A stretch of 64,000 bases of DNA, taken from positions 1 to 64,000 of the forward strand of contig CANOWW010000011.1 of the NCBI GenBank assembly GCA_947571115.1, in the 5' to 3' direction. The notes under the pieces are model-generated. The model did not search any database and was not told the DNA's origin. It saw only the letters and a list, made by a program, of their open reading frames with translations. The translations under genes and the position numbers were made by a program. How positions within the stretch are numbered: position 1 is the stretch's first letter; each line of letters opens with the position of its first letter. The DNA is from an uncultured Clostridium sp. Lineage in GTDB: Bacteria; Bacillota; Clostridia; TANB77; CAG-508. Below are positions 45,612 to 55,038 of the stretch, piece after piece.

Positions 45612-47231
45612 ATGAAGTTTCCATTGAAAGTTTTAAACAAAAAGAAATTTATATTGTGTTTTATCAATGCGTTTATGACTAATCTATTTTTCTATATAAC
45701 GCCAGCACTTTTGGCATATTTTACGAAAGAGCCGTTTACATTAGAAAAATTGAAATATTTAATTTTGTCGATTATTGTGACCAAAATTTTAGCAGTTAGT
45801 TTAAATCACATTTGGATTTTATATGTTTTGAAATTTGAGAATGAGTATGCCAAAGATTTGCAACTGGCATATTTTAGAAGAGTTGTCAAAATGAAACCCA
45901 ATCGCCTGAGCCAAGTGCATAATGGCTTTTTGAAAAGACAAATTGATGTGATTGCACAGGAAGGGGAAGAACTGCTAGAGCAGATTTTTGAAACAGTGAG
46001 TGGTTGCACAATTTCCATTGTGATGTTTTTGACACAAGTTATTCAGCAAGATGTGCGTATGTTTTGGGTTTGCTTGGCGATGATTGGCACAATGGTAATT
46101 TACAATTTATGGCTTGGGAAAAAGTATGTTGCCATCCAAGAAAAATTTAATGATTCGTATGCCAAATACAATTCTAGTTATGTCGATTTTTTGCAAAATG
46201 TGAAAACGGTAAAAAGGCTGAATGCAAGTCAGTTTGCGCAGCAGAAAAATGAGGCATTATTTCGAGAGGTTTTGCCGAATTTAAATAAAATGAATTTGTG
46301 TTTTTCGTTTCGTTCTAACGGAATTAGTGCATTTGTGTATATCATGTATGTTGCTGTTTTGGCAAATCTATATTTTAAAATGCAAGGTGGAGCTAATATT
46401 CTTTCTAGTTTGTTATTTTATGGTAGCATTTTTGATTTGCTGCGTGGGGAACTTAAAAATTTAACTTTTTTGTTTGTATATTTTAACAAATTTCAAGCAG
46501 CAAGTAATCAGGTGGAAAAAATTGTTGGACCAGATGTGGCAAGTAAGGCTATTCAGGATTGGGAAAAAATACAAATTCATGATTTGAAGTTTCAATATCA
46601 AAAGGACGCAGAGCTTACGATTTCTATTCCGTATTTTGAAATGAACCGAGGGGATAAAATTAGTATTGTCGGGAAGTCTGGGCAAGGAAAAACAACGTTT
46701 TTAGGGATTTTAGCGCGTGATATGGAAATCGAGGAAGAGAACTATCAAATTGACGGAAAGAGTGTGAAGGGCAATTTAGATTTGGCGTATATTTCGCAGG
46801 AGATTGATTTGTTTGATTTAACGGTTCGTGAAAATTTATGTTTGGGGCGAAAAATAGAAGATGAAAAATTGCTAGCCTATTTGAAAGAAGCGGGGTTGGA
46901 AGAATGGGTTAATCAGTTGGAAAATGGTTTGGATACAGTGGTAGGAGAAAGAGGTTTGAAGTTGTCTGTTGGACAAAAGCAAAGACTTAATCTGATTCGA
47001 GGAATTTTGCTGGACAAAGAATTGTATTTTTTGGATGAGCCAACTTCTAATTTAGATAAGGAAACCGAAAAATTAATGGTTCATTTTATAGAAAAATATT
47101 TGAAAGATAAAACGGTTGTGATTGTGACACACAGGGAGGAAATTAGAAGAATTTGCAACAAGCATTATGAATTTGAAGGAAACCAAATTAAGTTAGTTGT
47201 TAGCCAGACACGAGCGTTACAAATAACTTAG
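45612..47231 (+). CDS. ABC transporter, fused permease-ATPase
   Basis: 539 residues: about six membrane helices (to ~residue 295) and a C-terminal ATPase with GKSGQGKTTFLG (Walker A), LSVGQKQRLNLIRGILL (signature) and LYFLDEPTSNLD (Walker B). Half-transporter exporter type (MsbA-like), works as a dimer. The substrate is not evident. AAGGAG RBS. Confidence 0.88.
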   Translation: MKFPLKVLNKKKFILCFINAFMTNLFFYITPALLAYFTKEPFTLEKLKYLILSIIVTKILAVSLNHIWILYVLKFENEYAKDLQLAYFRRVVKMKPNRLSQVHNGFLKRQIDVIAQEGEELLEQIFETVSGCTISIVMFLTQVIQQDVRMFWVCLAMIGTMVIYNLWLGKKYVAIQEKFNDSYAKYNSSYVDFLQNVKTVKRLNASQFAQQKNEALFREVLPNLNKMNLCFSFRSNGISAFVYIMYVAVLANLYFKMQGGANILSSLLFYGSIFDLLRGELKNLTFLFVYFNKFQAASNQVEKIVGPDVASKAIQDWEKIQIHDLKFQYQKDAELTISIPYFEMNRGDKISIVGKSGQGKTTFLGILARDMEIEEENYQIDGKSVKGNLDLAYISQEIDLFDLTVRENLCLGRKIEDEKLLAYLKEAGLEEWVNQLENGLDTVVGERGLKLSVGQKQRLNLIRGILLDKELYFLDEPTSNLDKETEKLMVHFIEKYLKDKTVVIVTHREEIRRICNKHYEFEGNQIKLVVSQTRALQIT

Positions 47232-47254
47232 TTCATATTTTCGAAATATGAACT
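47230..47254 (+). repeat. Palindrome behind the ABC transporter gene
   Basis: AGTTCATATTTTCGAAATATGAACT, near-perfect hairpin without a T run. Confidence 0.5.
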
Positions 47255-47298
47255 ACTGAATAGCAAAAAAGGTTATGGTAAAATATGGAGGGGGAACT

Positions 47299-47985
47299 AT
47301 GAAAGATAAAACAGATATTACAATACAAACTTATGATCATATTGTGAGTGAATATATTGCCTATTTTAAAACGAAAGAGTTAAAAGGCAAAGTGCAATTC
47401 CAAAAGGAAATCGATTTCTTGTGTTCTGAATTAAAGGATTGTGCAAAAATTTTAGATGTAGGAACAGCCATTGGTGATTATCCTAAATATTTAACCGAAA
47501 AGTGTGATAAAAATTTTGAAGTAGTGGGGATTGATTCATCGAAAAATATGATAAAAGAGGCTGTAAAAAATGCACCAAAAGCGCATTTTGAAGTAATGGA
47601 TATGAGGAATTTAATATTTCCTCAAAAAGCATTTGATGCTATTCTTTGTTTTGCAACATTAATTCATGTAGAGGATGAAGTGTGTGTTAAAATTTTGGAT
47701 AAATTTAATGAACTTTTAAAAGAGAATGGAATGATAATTATTAATGTGCAAGAGTGGTTAGGAAAAGAAAAGGAAAAATTTGTTGATGAGCCATTTAATG
47801 CTAAGTATAAAACTTATTATAATCGTTATAAAAAAGAATTTTTTATAGAATATTTTCAAAATAAAAATTATGATATTTTAGGTTTTTATGATAATCCAAT
47901 TTTTAATTCTTCTGTTTTGAAAAAAGAGTGGATGGAGGAAAATCAGTTTTCAATAATAGTAAGAAAAAAGGGGGAAAGTTTATGA
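47299..47985 (+). CDS. Class I SAM-dependent methyltransferase
   Basis: 228 residues from ATG 47299 (GGAGGGGGA upstream). Rossmann SAM-binding motif ILDVGTAIGDYPKYL, then VVGIDSSKNMIKEA and FEVMDMRNLIFP; cupped by helical additions. The acceptor is unknown. Ends in an ATGA overlap with the HAD gene. Confidence 0.82.
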   Translation: MKDKTDITIQTYDHIVSEYIAYFKTKELKGKVQFQKEIDFLCSELKDCAKILDVGTAIGDYPKYLTEKCDKNFEVVGIDSSKNMIKEAVKNAPKAHFEVMDMRNLIFPQKAFDAILCFATLIHVEDEVCVKILDKFNELLKENGMIIINVQEWLGKEKEKFVDEPFNAKYKTYYNRYKKEFFIEYFQNKNYDILGFYDNPIFNSSVLKKEWMEENQFSIIVRKKGESL

Positions 47986-48464
47986 TTAAAAATATGATTT
48001 TTGATTTGTCAGAAGTAATTATTTCTGGTTACCATGGCACAGAAGAATTGATAGAGAAAAAATATAAAATAACAGCAAAGGAATTTTTAGCGCAAAGAGA
48101 GATTTACAATGATTTGTTTTTAGAAACGATGAGAGGCAAAGGCACAGAAGAAACATATTTAGAAAAATTAGTAAAAGAAACGAATTGGAAAATGACGCTA
48201 GAAGAGCTGAAAAGTATCATAAGAGAGAATTTGGATAGGCAAATCGAGGGAACTATGGAGATTATTCAAAAGTTAAAGGGAAAATATCAACTCACCTTGC
48301 TTTCAGACCATATAAAAGAATGGGCAGATTACATAATGAAGACAAATCAGAATTTACAAATTTTTGATAACATATTTTTCTCGTATGAATTAGGGAAGCT
48401 TAAATCGTCAGAATGCAAAACAATTACAAGCAGAACTGAAAGAAAAATATGGGATAGAAATTGA
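47982..48464 (+). pseudogene. HAD-family hydrolase, apparently truncated
   Basis: 160 residues from ATG 47982. HAD-like N-terminus (MIFDLSEVIISG, where the catalytic motif DxD reads DLSE, lacking the second Asp), and TLLSDHIKEWADY then FSYELGKLKSS. The region that should bear the acidic motif IV (DD) is missing; the last 16 residues look non-homologous, while the +1 frame from about 48405 reads RQNAKQLQAELKEKYGIEID to a stop at 48468. No CGG at the join, so this looks like an internal deletion, not the CGG shift. Probably inactive. Confidence 0.55.
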
Positions 48465-48481
48465 TTAAAAAGGAGGAAAAA

Positions 48482-49216
48482 ATGAAAATAACTTTTATTG
48501 GAACTGGAACAATGGGCAGCCTAACAAGATGTAACACAAGTGTGTTGATAGATGATATTTTATTTGATGTGGGAATGGGAACCATGAAGCAAATCGGAAG
48601 ATTAAACATTGATACAAAAGCAATTCGCTATTTGGTCATTTCACATTTTCATGCTGACCATTTTTTAGATATTCCCAATTTGCTGATTGGGAGCAAAGAA
48701 ATCAGAAAAGAAAAAGAACAAAAATTGACGATAATAGGTCCAATTGGCTTACGAAAAAAAGTAATGGATTTAATGAGTTTTACCCATGGTGATGGAGACG
48801 AACATAAATATGATAAGATAGAAGAAAAATATAATATTGAATTTGTAGAACTGCAAAATGAGGAGCAATATTGTGCGCCAGATTTTAAATTGACGGCATT
48901 TGCTTTGCAACATGGAAATTGTGTGCCTGTGAATGGGTATATTTTAGAGAAGCAAAATCAGAAAATTGCGTATGTATGTGATACTACTCTTTGTGATAAT
49001 TTTGATAAAATTTGCCAAACAGCAGAGCATATTTTGGTAGATGTGAATGGCTTAGAAATGACAAAATCGCATATGGGGCTACAAGATTTAAAAAAGGTTT
49101 GTACCAATTATCCAAAGTGTAGGTTTTATGCGATTCACAGAGCAGATTATCAAATAGAAGAGAGCAGTCAAATTGCCTTTCCAGTAGATGGAGAAATTGT
49201 AGAAACAGGAGAGTAG
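48482..49216 (+). CDS. Metallo-beta-lactamase-fold hydrolase (RNase Z-like)
   Basis: 244 residues from ATG 48482 (AAGGAGG). VISHFHADHFLDIPNLL is the HxHxDH zinc motif; CNTSVLIDD and later LVDVNGLEMTKSHMGLQDL (conserved His) fit the RNase Z/phosphodiesterase-like branch. Substrate unknown; shorter than RNase Z (about 300 residues). Confidence 0.8.
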   Translation: MKITFIGTGTMGSLTRCNTSVLIDDILFDVGMGTMKQIGRLNIDTKAIRYLVISHFHADHFLDIPNLLIGSKEIRKEKEQKLTIIGPIGLRKKVMDLMSFTHGDGDEHKYDKIEEKYNIEFVELQNEEQYCAPDFKLTAFALQHGNCVPVNGYILEKQNQKIAYVCDTTLCDNFDKICQTAEHILVDVNGLEMTKSHMGLQDLKKVCTNYPKCRFYAIHRADYQIEESSQIAFPVDGEIVETGE

Positions 49217-49218
49217 AA

Positions 49219-49818
49219 ATGAAGAAAGTTTTATTTGCAACAACCAATCCAGCAAAAATTAAAAAATATAAAATAGAATTAGAAAAAAGAAATGTTGAAG
49301 TATTGACACTAAATGATTTGACAGTCAATGTAACAGTTGAAGAAACGGGAAAAGATGCGGTCGAAAATGCTTTGCTAAAAGCAAAAGCGTATTATGAGGT
49401 AACAGGAATTGCAACCATTGGAATGGATAATTCTTTATTTATTGAAGGAATTCCAGAGGAAAAACAGCCAGGGACACATGTTAGAAGAGTGAGCGGAAAA
49501 GAATTAACAGATGAGGAAATGATTGAATATTATACTCATTTGACCAAAGAATATGGCGGGAAGTTGACTGCAAAATGGATTTTTGGCTTGGTCGTTTACA
49601 ATGAAAAAGGGGCACAAGCGTATAGTTGGAGCAAAGACCATTTTTATTTTGTGGATACGCCATGTGAAAAACGCAATCCAGGATATCCGTTGGATTCTAT
49701 TTCGGTAATGCCAGAAAGTTGTAAATATTTTTTGGAATTGACAGACGAAGAAAAACAGAAAAGGAAGCAAAATACAAAAGACGATGAAGCAGTTGAATTT
49801 ATTGTCAGTCATTTGTAG
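49219..49818 (+). CDS. RdgB/HAM1-type non-canonical purine NTP pyrophosphatase
   Basis: 199 residues. FATTNPAKIKKYKIEL at the N-terminus and EETGKDAVENALLKAKAYYEVTGIATIGMDNSLFIEG match the inosine/xanthosine triphosphatase family, which keeps ITP and XTP out of nucleic acids. Diverges from RdgB in the C-terminal half, so substrate preference may differ. Starts 2 bases after the preceding gene. Confidence 0.8.
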   Translation: MKKVLFATTNPAKIKKYKIELEKRNVEVLTLNDLTVNVTVEETGKDAVENALLKAKAYYEVTGIATIGMDNSLFIEGIPEEKQPGTHVRRVSGKELTDEEMIEYYTHLTKEYGGKLTAKWIFGLVVYNEKGAQAYSWSKDHFYFVDTPCEKRNPGYPLDSISVMPESCKYFLELTDEEKQKRKQNTKDDEAVEFIVSHL

Positions 49819-49836
49819 GAGATTTAAGCTAAAATC

Positions 49837-49863
49837 GAACTATTAAAGAATCTTTAATAGTTC
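49837..49863 (+). repeat. Palindrome, possible terminator
   Basis: GAACTATTAAAGA-A-TCTTTAATAGTTC followed by AATTTTA. Confidence 0.55.
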
Positions 49864-49892
49864 AATTTTAAGAAAATACGGGGGATTTTGAA

Positions 49893-50465
49893 ATGAAAAT
49901 TGGAATTGATTTAGATGGTGTTGTCATTGATAGCGAAAAAAGCCTTAGAACTTATGCGGAAATTTTTGACAACGATAGGTTAAAGGGAAATCATTTAGTA
50001 AATAAACAGGAGATAAGTGTGCAAGACAGATATGACTGGACGGAGGAACAGAAAAAAGAATTTATCGAAAATTATCTTTTGGAAAATTCGAAAGATAGTC
50101 ATTTAATGGCAGGTTTTAAAAAAGCGTATCATTTGCTAAAAGAGGAACATGAATTTGTCGTGATTACGGCAAGAGGTGGATTTGTCAAAGAAATGAAGGA
50201 TGATGCACTTCGTATTTTGCAAGAAAATGGCATTGATTTTGACAAATATTATTGGAAAGTAGAGGACAAATTGGAAATTTGCCAAAAGGAAAAAGTCGAT
50301 TTGATGATTGATGATAATTGGAAAACTGTCAAAAAATTGGCTGACAATAAAATCAAAACTTTGTATTTTCGAGATATGAATTTAGTGAAATTACCAGAAA
50401 ATGAATACATAACAGAAGTGAGTTATTGGGGAGAAGTTTATCGTTATTTGAAAAATAATGGATAG
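49893..50465 (+). CDS. HAD-superfamily nucleotidase-like protein
   Basis: 190 residues. IGIDLDGVVIDSE supplies the DxDxV nucleophile motif, FVVITARGG motif II and VDLMIDDNW motif IV, all present. Resembles 5'(3')-deoxyribonucleotidase-type HAD proteins of Firmicutes. GGGGGA RBS. Active enzyme likely; substrate inferred only from family. Confidence 0.8.
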   Translation: MKIGIDLDGVVIDSEKSLRTYAEIFDNDRLKGNHLVNKQEISVQDRYDWTEEQKKEFIENYLLENSKDSHLMAGFKKAYHLLKEEHEFVVITARGGFVKEMKDDALRILQENGIDFDKYYWKVEDKLEICQKEKVDLMIDDNWKTVKKLADNKIKTLYFRDMNLVKLPENEYITEVSYWGEVYRYLKNNG

Positions 50466-50542
50466 AATTAAAATTCTATTGCAGAACAAATTGTTATGTG
50501 ATAGGATAAAAATAACAATTTATAAAAAGGGGGAGCAGACAA

Positions 50543-52525
50543 ATGAATAAAAAAAGGGTAAAACAAAGTATTTATAGCATTGTTGCATTGATTGCGCTTA
50601 TATTGATTGTGGTAATTACGAAGGCTTTTGCTAATCCATCAGAACTAAAACCGATTCATTCCTACAAGCAATTAGAGGCATTTTATGAAAATGAAAGCAG
50701 TGTGCCAGAATGGACAAAAGTATTTTTATCACCATTTTACTTGTTTTCAGGGATGTTTAATTACAGTTCGCCAATCAATTTAGCCCAAATAGTTGATTCT
50801 TTTGATACAACAACTTTTAATACAGCAGATACGAAAGCAGAAGAAAGTTCTTCTTCTAAGGATTACTCAACGACCAACATTCAAGTCGAGAATGTAGACG
50901 AAGCAGATATCACAAAAACAGATGGTGATTACATTTATTCTATTTCAGAAACCAATGTCGTGATTACAGATGTGCGTGAGCCAGAAAATATAAAAGTGGC
51001 AGCTAAAATTGAGCTAGGAAGAGAAATTCCAGAAGAGCTGATTTTGTACAAAAATCAATTAGCCATTATTTCTTCTTTTGAAGATAACAATCAATTAGCA
51101 TCATATTCTTATTACTATGCTCATAGTAATAGTACAGTGGTAAGCGTGTATGATATAGCAGATAAAGAACATCCACAGTTGCAAAAAAGTTATACTCTCT
51201 ATGAGCCATATTATACATCAAGATGTATTGGTGGAAAATTATATGTGTTTGCATCTGGCGGTTTAAGAAAAGATGACGATGACAATATAGTGGCTTATTA
51301 TACGGAAGACAATCACAAGTGCGAGATAGCTTTAAAAGATATCCAATATTTGAAGGATGTGAAAACCAATCAGCAAACTTTAATTTCATGTTTGGATTTG
51401 CAAAATCCTGTTTCAAAGGTTGATGTGAAATCTTATTTAATGGACATCAGTAATAGCTATGTATCACAAAATGCTATTTATTTATTAAATCAAGATTACG
51501 AAAATGATGATTTTCCAATTGCTAAAATTTTTGGCTGGAAAGGAATTTTTGGTTTAGCAGATTATGAAAGCGATTTTTCTGAGCAAACAACAATATACAA
51601 ATTCGACATTTTAGAAAATGGAGCTGTTCGTTATGCTGCCAAAACAAAAGTGGAGGGCAAAACGATTAACCAATTTTCGCTAGACGAATACAAAGATTAT
51701 CTAAGAGTGGCATTATATGACGAAAAAGGCTCAAGAGTTGTAACGTTTGATCAAGCTTTAAAACAAGTTGGAAAAAGCGACTATGTAGCCAAAGGCGAGC
51801 AAATGTATTCTTCTCGATTTTTAGGAGATAAAGCTTATTTTGTAACGTACAGAACCACTGACCCATTGTATGTAGTAGATGTGAGCATGCCAGAGAAGCC
51901 AACGATTTTAGGAGAATTGAAAATACCAGGATATAGTACATATTTGCATCCTTATGACGAAAATCATCTAATTGGAATTGGAATGCAGACAAAAGAGCAA
52001 GTAATTCGAAATGTAACTGGAAGGGGAAGTTCTACTGTGGCAACTATTACAGGAATGAAAATGGCTTTGTTTGATGTATCAGATGTTAATCATCCAGTCC
52101 AAATTTCAGATACTGTGATTGGAGACAGCAGAACAACTTCAGCGATTTTAACAAACCACAAAGCTTTGCTTTTCTCCAAAGAGCGAGAATTGCTTGCTGT
52201 TCCAGTGAGCAATTATGAAGAAGACTTTGAAGTGCAAGCAAAGGCTGATTCATATACTAATGTAATTCAAGCCTATACTTCTCGTGCTAGAAATTATGTT
52301 TCAGAAGGCTATTTTGTATACCATTTGAATAGTGCAGATGGATTTCAATTAAAAGGCATCATCAATCATGATAAAACCAAAGCTAAGTATTCATACAATC
52401 ATAATTCAAAATTGCTAAGAGGCTTATATATTGACCAAAATCTATTTACCATTTCAGAAACAGCGATTAAAGTAAATCGACTAGAAAATTTAGAATTAAT
52501 CAAGGAATTAAAATTAAATAATTAG
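50543..52525 (+). CDS. Secreted beta-propeller domain protein
   Basis: 660 residues. N-terminal signal or anchor helix (about 9-30), then YSTTNIQVENVDEADITKTDGDYIYSIS, the signature of the large secreted beta-propeller family (COG4880/PF09826), followed by blade repeats such as VSVYDIADKEHPQLQKSYTL and LYVVDVSMPEKPTILGELKI. Function unknown; possibly adhesive or regulatory at the cell surface. 12 bases upstream of a DUF4190-like gene. Confidence 0.85.
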   Translation: MNKKRVKQSIYSIVALIALILIVVITKAFANPSELKPIHSYKQLEAFYENESSVPEWTKVFLSPFYLFSGMFNYSSPINLAQIVDSFDTTTFNTADTKAEESSSSKDYSTTNIQVENVDEADITKTDGDYIYSISETNVVITDVREPENIKVAAKIELGREIPEELILYKNQLAIISSFEDNNQLASYSYYYAHSNSTVVSVYDIADKEHPQLQKSYTLYEPYYTSRCIGGKLYVFASGGLRKDDDDNIVAYYTEDNHKCEIALKDIQYLKDVKTNQQTLISCLDLQNPVSKVDVKSYLMDISNSYVSQNAIYLLNQDYENDDFPIAKIFGWKGIFGLADYESDFSEQTTIYKFDILENGAVRYAAKTKVEGKTINQFSLDEYKDYLRVALYDEKGSRVVTFDQALKQVGKSDYVAKGEQMYSSRFLGDKAYFVTYRTTDPLYVVDVSMPEKPTILGELKIPGYSTYLHPYDENHLIGIGMQTKEQVIRNVTGRGSSTVATITGMKMALFDVSDVNHPVQISDTVIGDSRTTSAILTNHKALLFSKERELLAVPVSNYEEDFEVQAKADSYTNVIQAYTSRARNYVSEGYFVYHLNSADGFQLKGIINHDKTKAKYSYNHNSKLLRGLYIDQNLFTISETAIKVNRLENLELIKELKLNN

Positions 52526-52537
52526 GAGGAAAAAATC

Positions 52538-52789
52538 ATGGAAAAAAATAAATCACCATTTAATGCAGCAGCACTAACGCTAGGAATTATTTCAATTGTG
52601 ACAGCTTTGTTTTGGTATTTGTCGCTGCCAACTGGAATTTTAGGGATTGTATTTGGTGTAAAAGGCATCAGAAAAACAGGTAGCAAAGTTGCCAAAGCAG
52701 GAATGATAACTGGTATTGTTGGTGTATCCATCTGTTTGTTTATTTATTGCTTTATTTTAGGGTTATACTTGATTTCAGAACTTTATTAA
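52538..52789 (+). CDS. DUF4190-like small membrane protein
   Basis: 83 residues, two membrane helices with AALTLGIISIVTALFWYLSLPTGILGIVFGVKGIR, typical of DUF4190/DUF4064. Strong AGGAGG RBS. Function unknown. Confidence 0.8.
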   Translation: MEKNKSPFNAAALTLGIISIVTALFWYLSLPTGILGIVFGVKGIRKTGSKVAKAGMITGIVGVSICLFIYCFILGLYLISELY

Positions 52790-52807
52790 AGAAAAAGGTG
52801 TGAAACA

Positions 52808-53370
52808 ATGAGGATTTTAGAAATTATTTTAATTGGAATTGGTTTAGCAATGGATGCTTTTGCGGTATCTGTGTGTAAACGGTTTATCCATGAAAAAATT
52901 AGACTGGAAAAAAGGAATTGTCATTGCGCTGTACTTTGGCATTTTCCAAGCGATTATGCCAGTGATAGGATATTTTCTGCGGATTTGCTTGTGAAAATTT
53001 CGTAGAGAATATTGACCATTGGATTGCGTTTTTGTTATTGGTCATTATTGGTGGCAATATGGTAAAAGAAGCATTTAGCACAGAAAGTGAAAATGCTAAT
53101 GATAAAGTGGATGTGAAAACCATGCTAATTTTGGCAGTCGCAACAAGCATTGATGCTTTGGCAGTTGGGGTTACATTTGCCTTTTTCAAAATTAATTTAT
53201 TGCTGGCGGTATCTATCATAGGCATTGTGACTTTTGTTTTATCATTGATTGGCGTAAAAATTGGCAACCAATTTGGAAGCAAATACGAAAATAAGGCAGA
53301 GCTTATGGGAGGCTTAATTTTGATTTTAATTGGTTTTAAAATTTTATTGGAGCATTTAGAAATACTTTAA
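52808..53370 (+). CDS. mntP: Putative Mn2+ efflux pump MntP, two +1 shifts at CGG
   Basis: Six-helix manganese exporter. From ATG 52808: LIGIGLAMDAFAVSVCK, then CGG (52880-52882, codon 25). Skipping C gives GLSMKKLDWKKGIVIALYFGIFQAIMPVIGYFL, then a second in-frame CGG (52980-52982); skipping C again gives GFACENFVENIDHWIAF and the rest to 53370. Both restored glycines stand where MntP proteins have glycine. Joined length 186 residues, the family norm. No fixed single frame encodes more than 112 residues. Confidence 0.9.
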
Positions 53371-53386
53371 ATAGAGGAGGAAAATT

Positions 53387-54343
53387 ATGTTTTTAGCGTT
53401 TTTATTAATTGTAGTTGGATTTATCTTTTTAATTAAAGGAGCGGATTTTTTAGTAGAAGGAGCGAGCAATATTGCCAAACGTTTTCACATTCCTGAAATT
53501 ATTATTGGGCTAACTATCATTTCCATTGGAACTTCGATGCCAGAGTTATTTGTGAGTATTACTTCTGCCTTAGAAGGCTATTCGGATATGGCAATTGGAA
53601 ATATTATTGGTAGTAATATTGCGAATTTGTTGCTCATTTTGGGTGTATCTTCAATCATTAAATCCATTCGTTTTCAGCGAGAAACAAGGCTGATTGAAAT
53701 TCCCATTTGCTTGATTATTACAGTTCTTTTTATGTGGATGTGTAACCAAGGAAAAGATGTTACAAAAGGAGAAGGAATTGTTTTAATTGTTTTGTTTATC
53801 TTATTTATTGGTTATACCATTTTAATGGCATTTAAAGGAGAAGAATTTGACAAAGAAGAAGGAGCTAGTAGTGCGACAGAAGAACTTCAGACCAATCCAC
53901 TAAAAGATTTAATTTCTGTGTTTGTCGGAATTTTGGCACTTAAAATTGGTGGAGATTTAGTGGTTGATAATGCTGTAAAAGTGGCAGAATTCTTTCATTT
54001 GAGTGAAAAAATAATCAGTGTTACCATTTTAGCTGTTGGAACAAGTTTGCCAGAGTTGGTGACAAGTGTGTCTGCCGCCATTAAAGGAAAGAGCGATATT
54101 GCAATCGGAAATATTATTGGTTCTTGTATTTTTAATATGTTGCTGATTATTGGTGTGTCAGCTGTGATTAAGCCAATTGTATATAATGTAAGTTATAATA
54201 AAGATTTGATTATATTAATTGTTGGAACAGCTATTTTAGCTTTATTTCCAGCGATTCCGCCCAAAAATGAAATGAGCAGAATGAATGGAGTGATTTATGT
54301 TTGTTTGTATGTGGGCTATATGGTAAGTTTGTTTTTTGCATAA
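53387..54343 (+). CDS. Calcium/sodium antiporter (CaCA family, YrbG-like)
   Basis: 318 residues, about ten membrane helices arranged as two inverted repeats, each with the alpha motif: IISIGTSMPELFVSITSALEG and ILAVGTSLPELVTSVSAAIKG, both followed by SDIAIGNIIGS-type segments. Exchanges Ca2+ for Na+ (or H+). AGGAGG RBS; follows mntP closely, so likely one cation-homeostasis operon. Confidence 0.93.
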   Translation: MFLAFLLIVVGFIFLIKGADFLVEGASNIAKRFHIPEIIIGLTIISIGTSMPELFVSITSALEGYSDMAIGNIIGSNIANLLLILGVSSIIKSIRFQRETRLIEIPICLIITVLFMWMCNQGKDVTKGEGIVLIVLFILFIGYTILMAFKGEEFDKEEGASSATEELQTNPLKDLISVFVGILALKIGGDLVVDNAVKVAEFFHLSEKIISVTILAVGTSLPELVTSVSAAIKGKSDIAIGNIIGSCIFNMLLIIGVSAVIKPIVYNVSYNKDLIILIVGTAILALFPAIPPKNEMSRMNGVIYVCLYVGYMVSLFFA

Positions 54344-54359
54344 AAATTGCAAAAAGTGC

Positions 54360-54388
54360 TTGACATAGAACAAAAGCTGTGTTATACT
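54360..54388 (+). promoter_or_regulatory. Promoter of the unidentified RNA
   Basis: TTGACA at 54360-54365, 17-base spacer, TATACT at 54383-54388. Confidence 0.85.
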
Positions 54389-54394
54389 AAGCAA

Positions 54395-54696
54395 GTATTA
54401 CGAATTTGAAGAGAGGAGGCAACATAGTTTGCGGCATTTAAGTGACTTCTTGATAGGACTTTTGTCCTATTGGTTATCTTTATTGATGGAGAAGGTTAGT
54501 TATAAACTTCATAAAGATAACCCTATCCCAATAATATTGGGGAAAAAAGTAATAAATCTTGAAGCTGCTTTGTGGGTTGGATGCCTAATCCGGGCACCAC
54601 CATGAACAAAGTTTATTTGTTCATGAAAGTACACTTCGATCATATTATACAATGGCGGGGAATGTTATTTTATTCTCTGCTATTGTATTTTTTATT
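54395..54696 (+). ncRNA. Structured non-coding RNA of about 300 nt, family not identified
   Basis: No ORF of note, but its own strong promoter and a terminator (54649-54662 pairs with 54673-54686, then TTTTTT). Clear hairpins: ATAGGAC/GTCCTAT (about 54454-54471), GGTTATCTTTA/TAAAGATAACC (54472-54516), CCCAATAATATTGGG (about 54527-54541), ATGAACAAA/TTTGTTCAT (about 54602-54624). I do not see the SRP RNA tetraloop region, the RNase P core or tmRNA signals. 6S RNA or a Firmicute RNA such as raiA are possible; I cannot decide. Confidence 0.65.
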
Positions 54697-54704
54697 GAAA
54701 ACAG

Positions 54705-54733
54705 TTGACATTTTGCAAAATTTAAGATAAAAT
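54705..54733 (+). promoter_or_regulatory. Promoter for valS
   Basis: TTGACA at 54705-54710, 17-base spacer, TAAAAT at 54728-54733. Confidence 0.85.
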
Positions 54734-54739
54734 ATAGAA

Positions 54740-55019
54740 AATAATCAAAAACAAAGAAAAAGAGGAGTACATCTAAGTCTTCTAGATAAGAGAAAGAAGT
54801 GATGCGCTGAGAGCTTCTGCTAGAAAAGAGAGATGGAAGGTAGCTTTGGAGTTGGCAGAGTGAAAGTTGTTTTCAAAAGTAGCTTTGCTCGTTTGAGAAA
54901 CGTTAAAGTCTCGTTTGAGAGAAAAGATGAGATAATCTCAAAACCAGTTTATTTCGTTTTTTAAATTAGGTGGTACCGCGGATTTTAAGCCATTCGTCCT
55001 ATGGATGAATGGCTTTTTT
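54740..55019 (+). promoter_or_regulatory. T-box riboswitch controlling valS
   Basis: Leader of a tRNA-synthetase gene with the T-box sequence AGGTGGTACCGCGG at 54968-54981, whose TGG bulge pairs with the tRNA NCCA end, and a terminator (54988-54999 pairs with 55003-55014, then TTTTTT). Uncharged tRNA-Val would favour the antiterminator. Stem I starts near 54761 (AGAGGAGTAC); I did not settle the specifier triplet. Confidence 0.93.
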
Positions 55020-55038
55020 GTATAAAGGAGGAATTTTT

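Noticed and set aside
48400..48468. HAD gene end as another CGG shift
   Set aside because: The join reads AAA TCG TCA with no CGG, and the expected C-terminal HAD motifs are absent in every frame, so it looks like a deletion.
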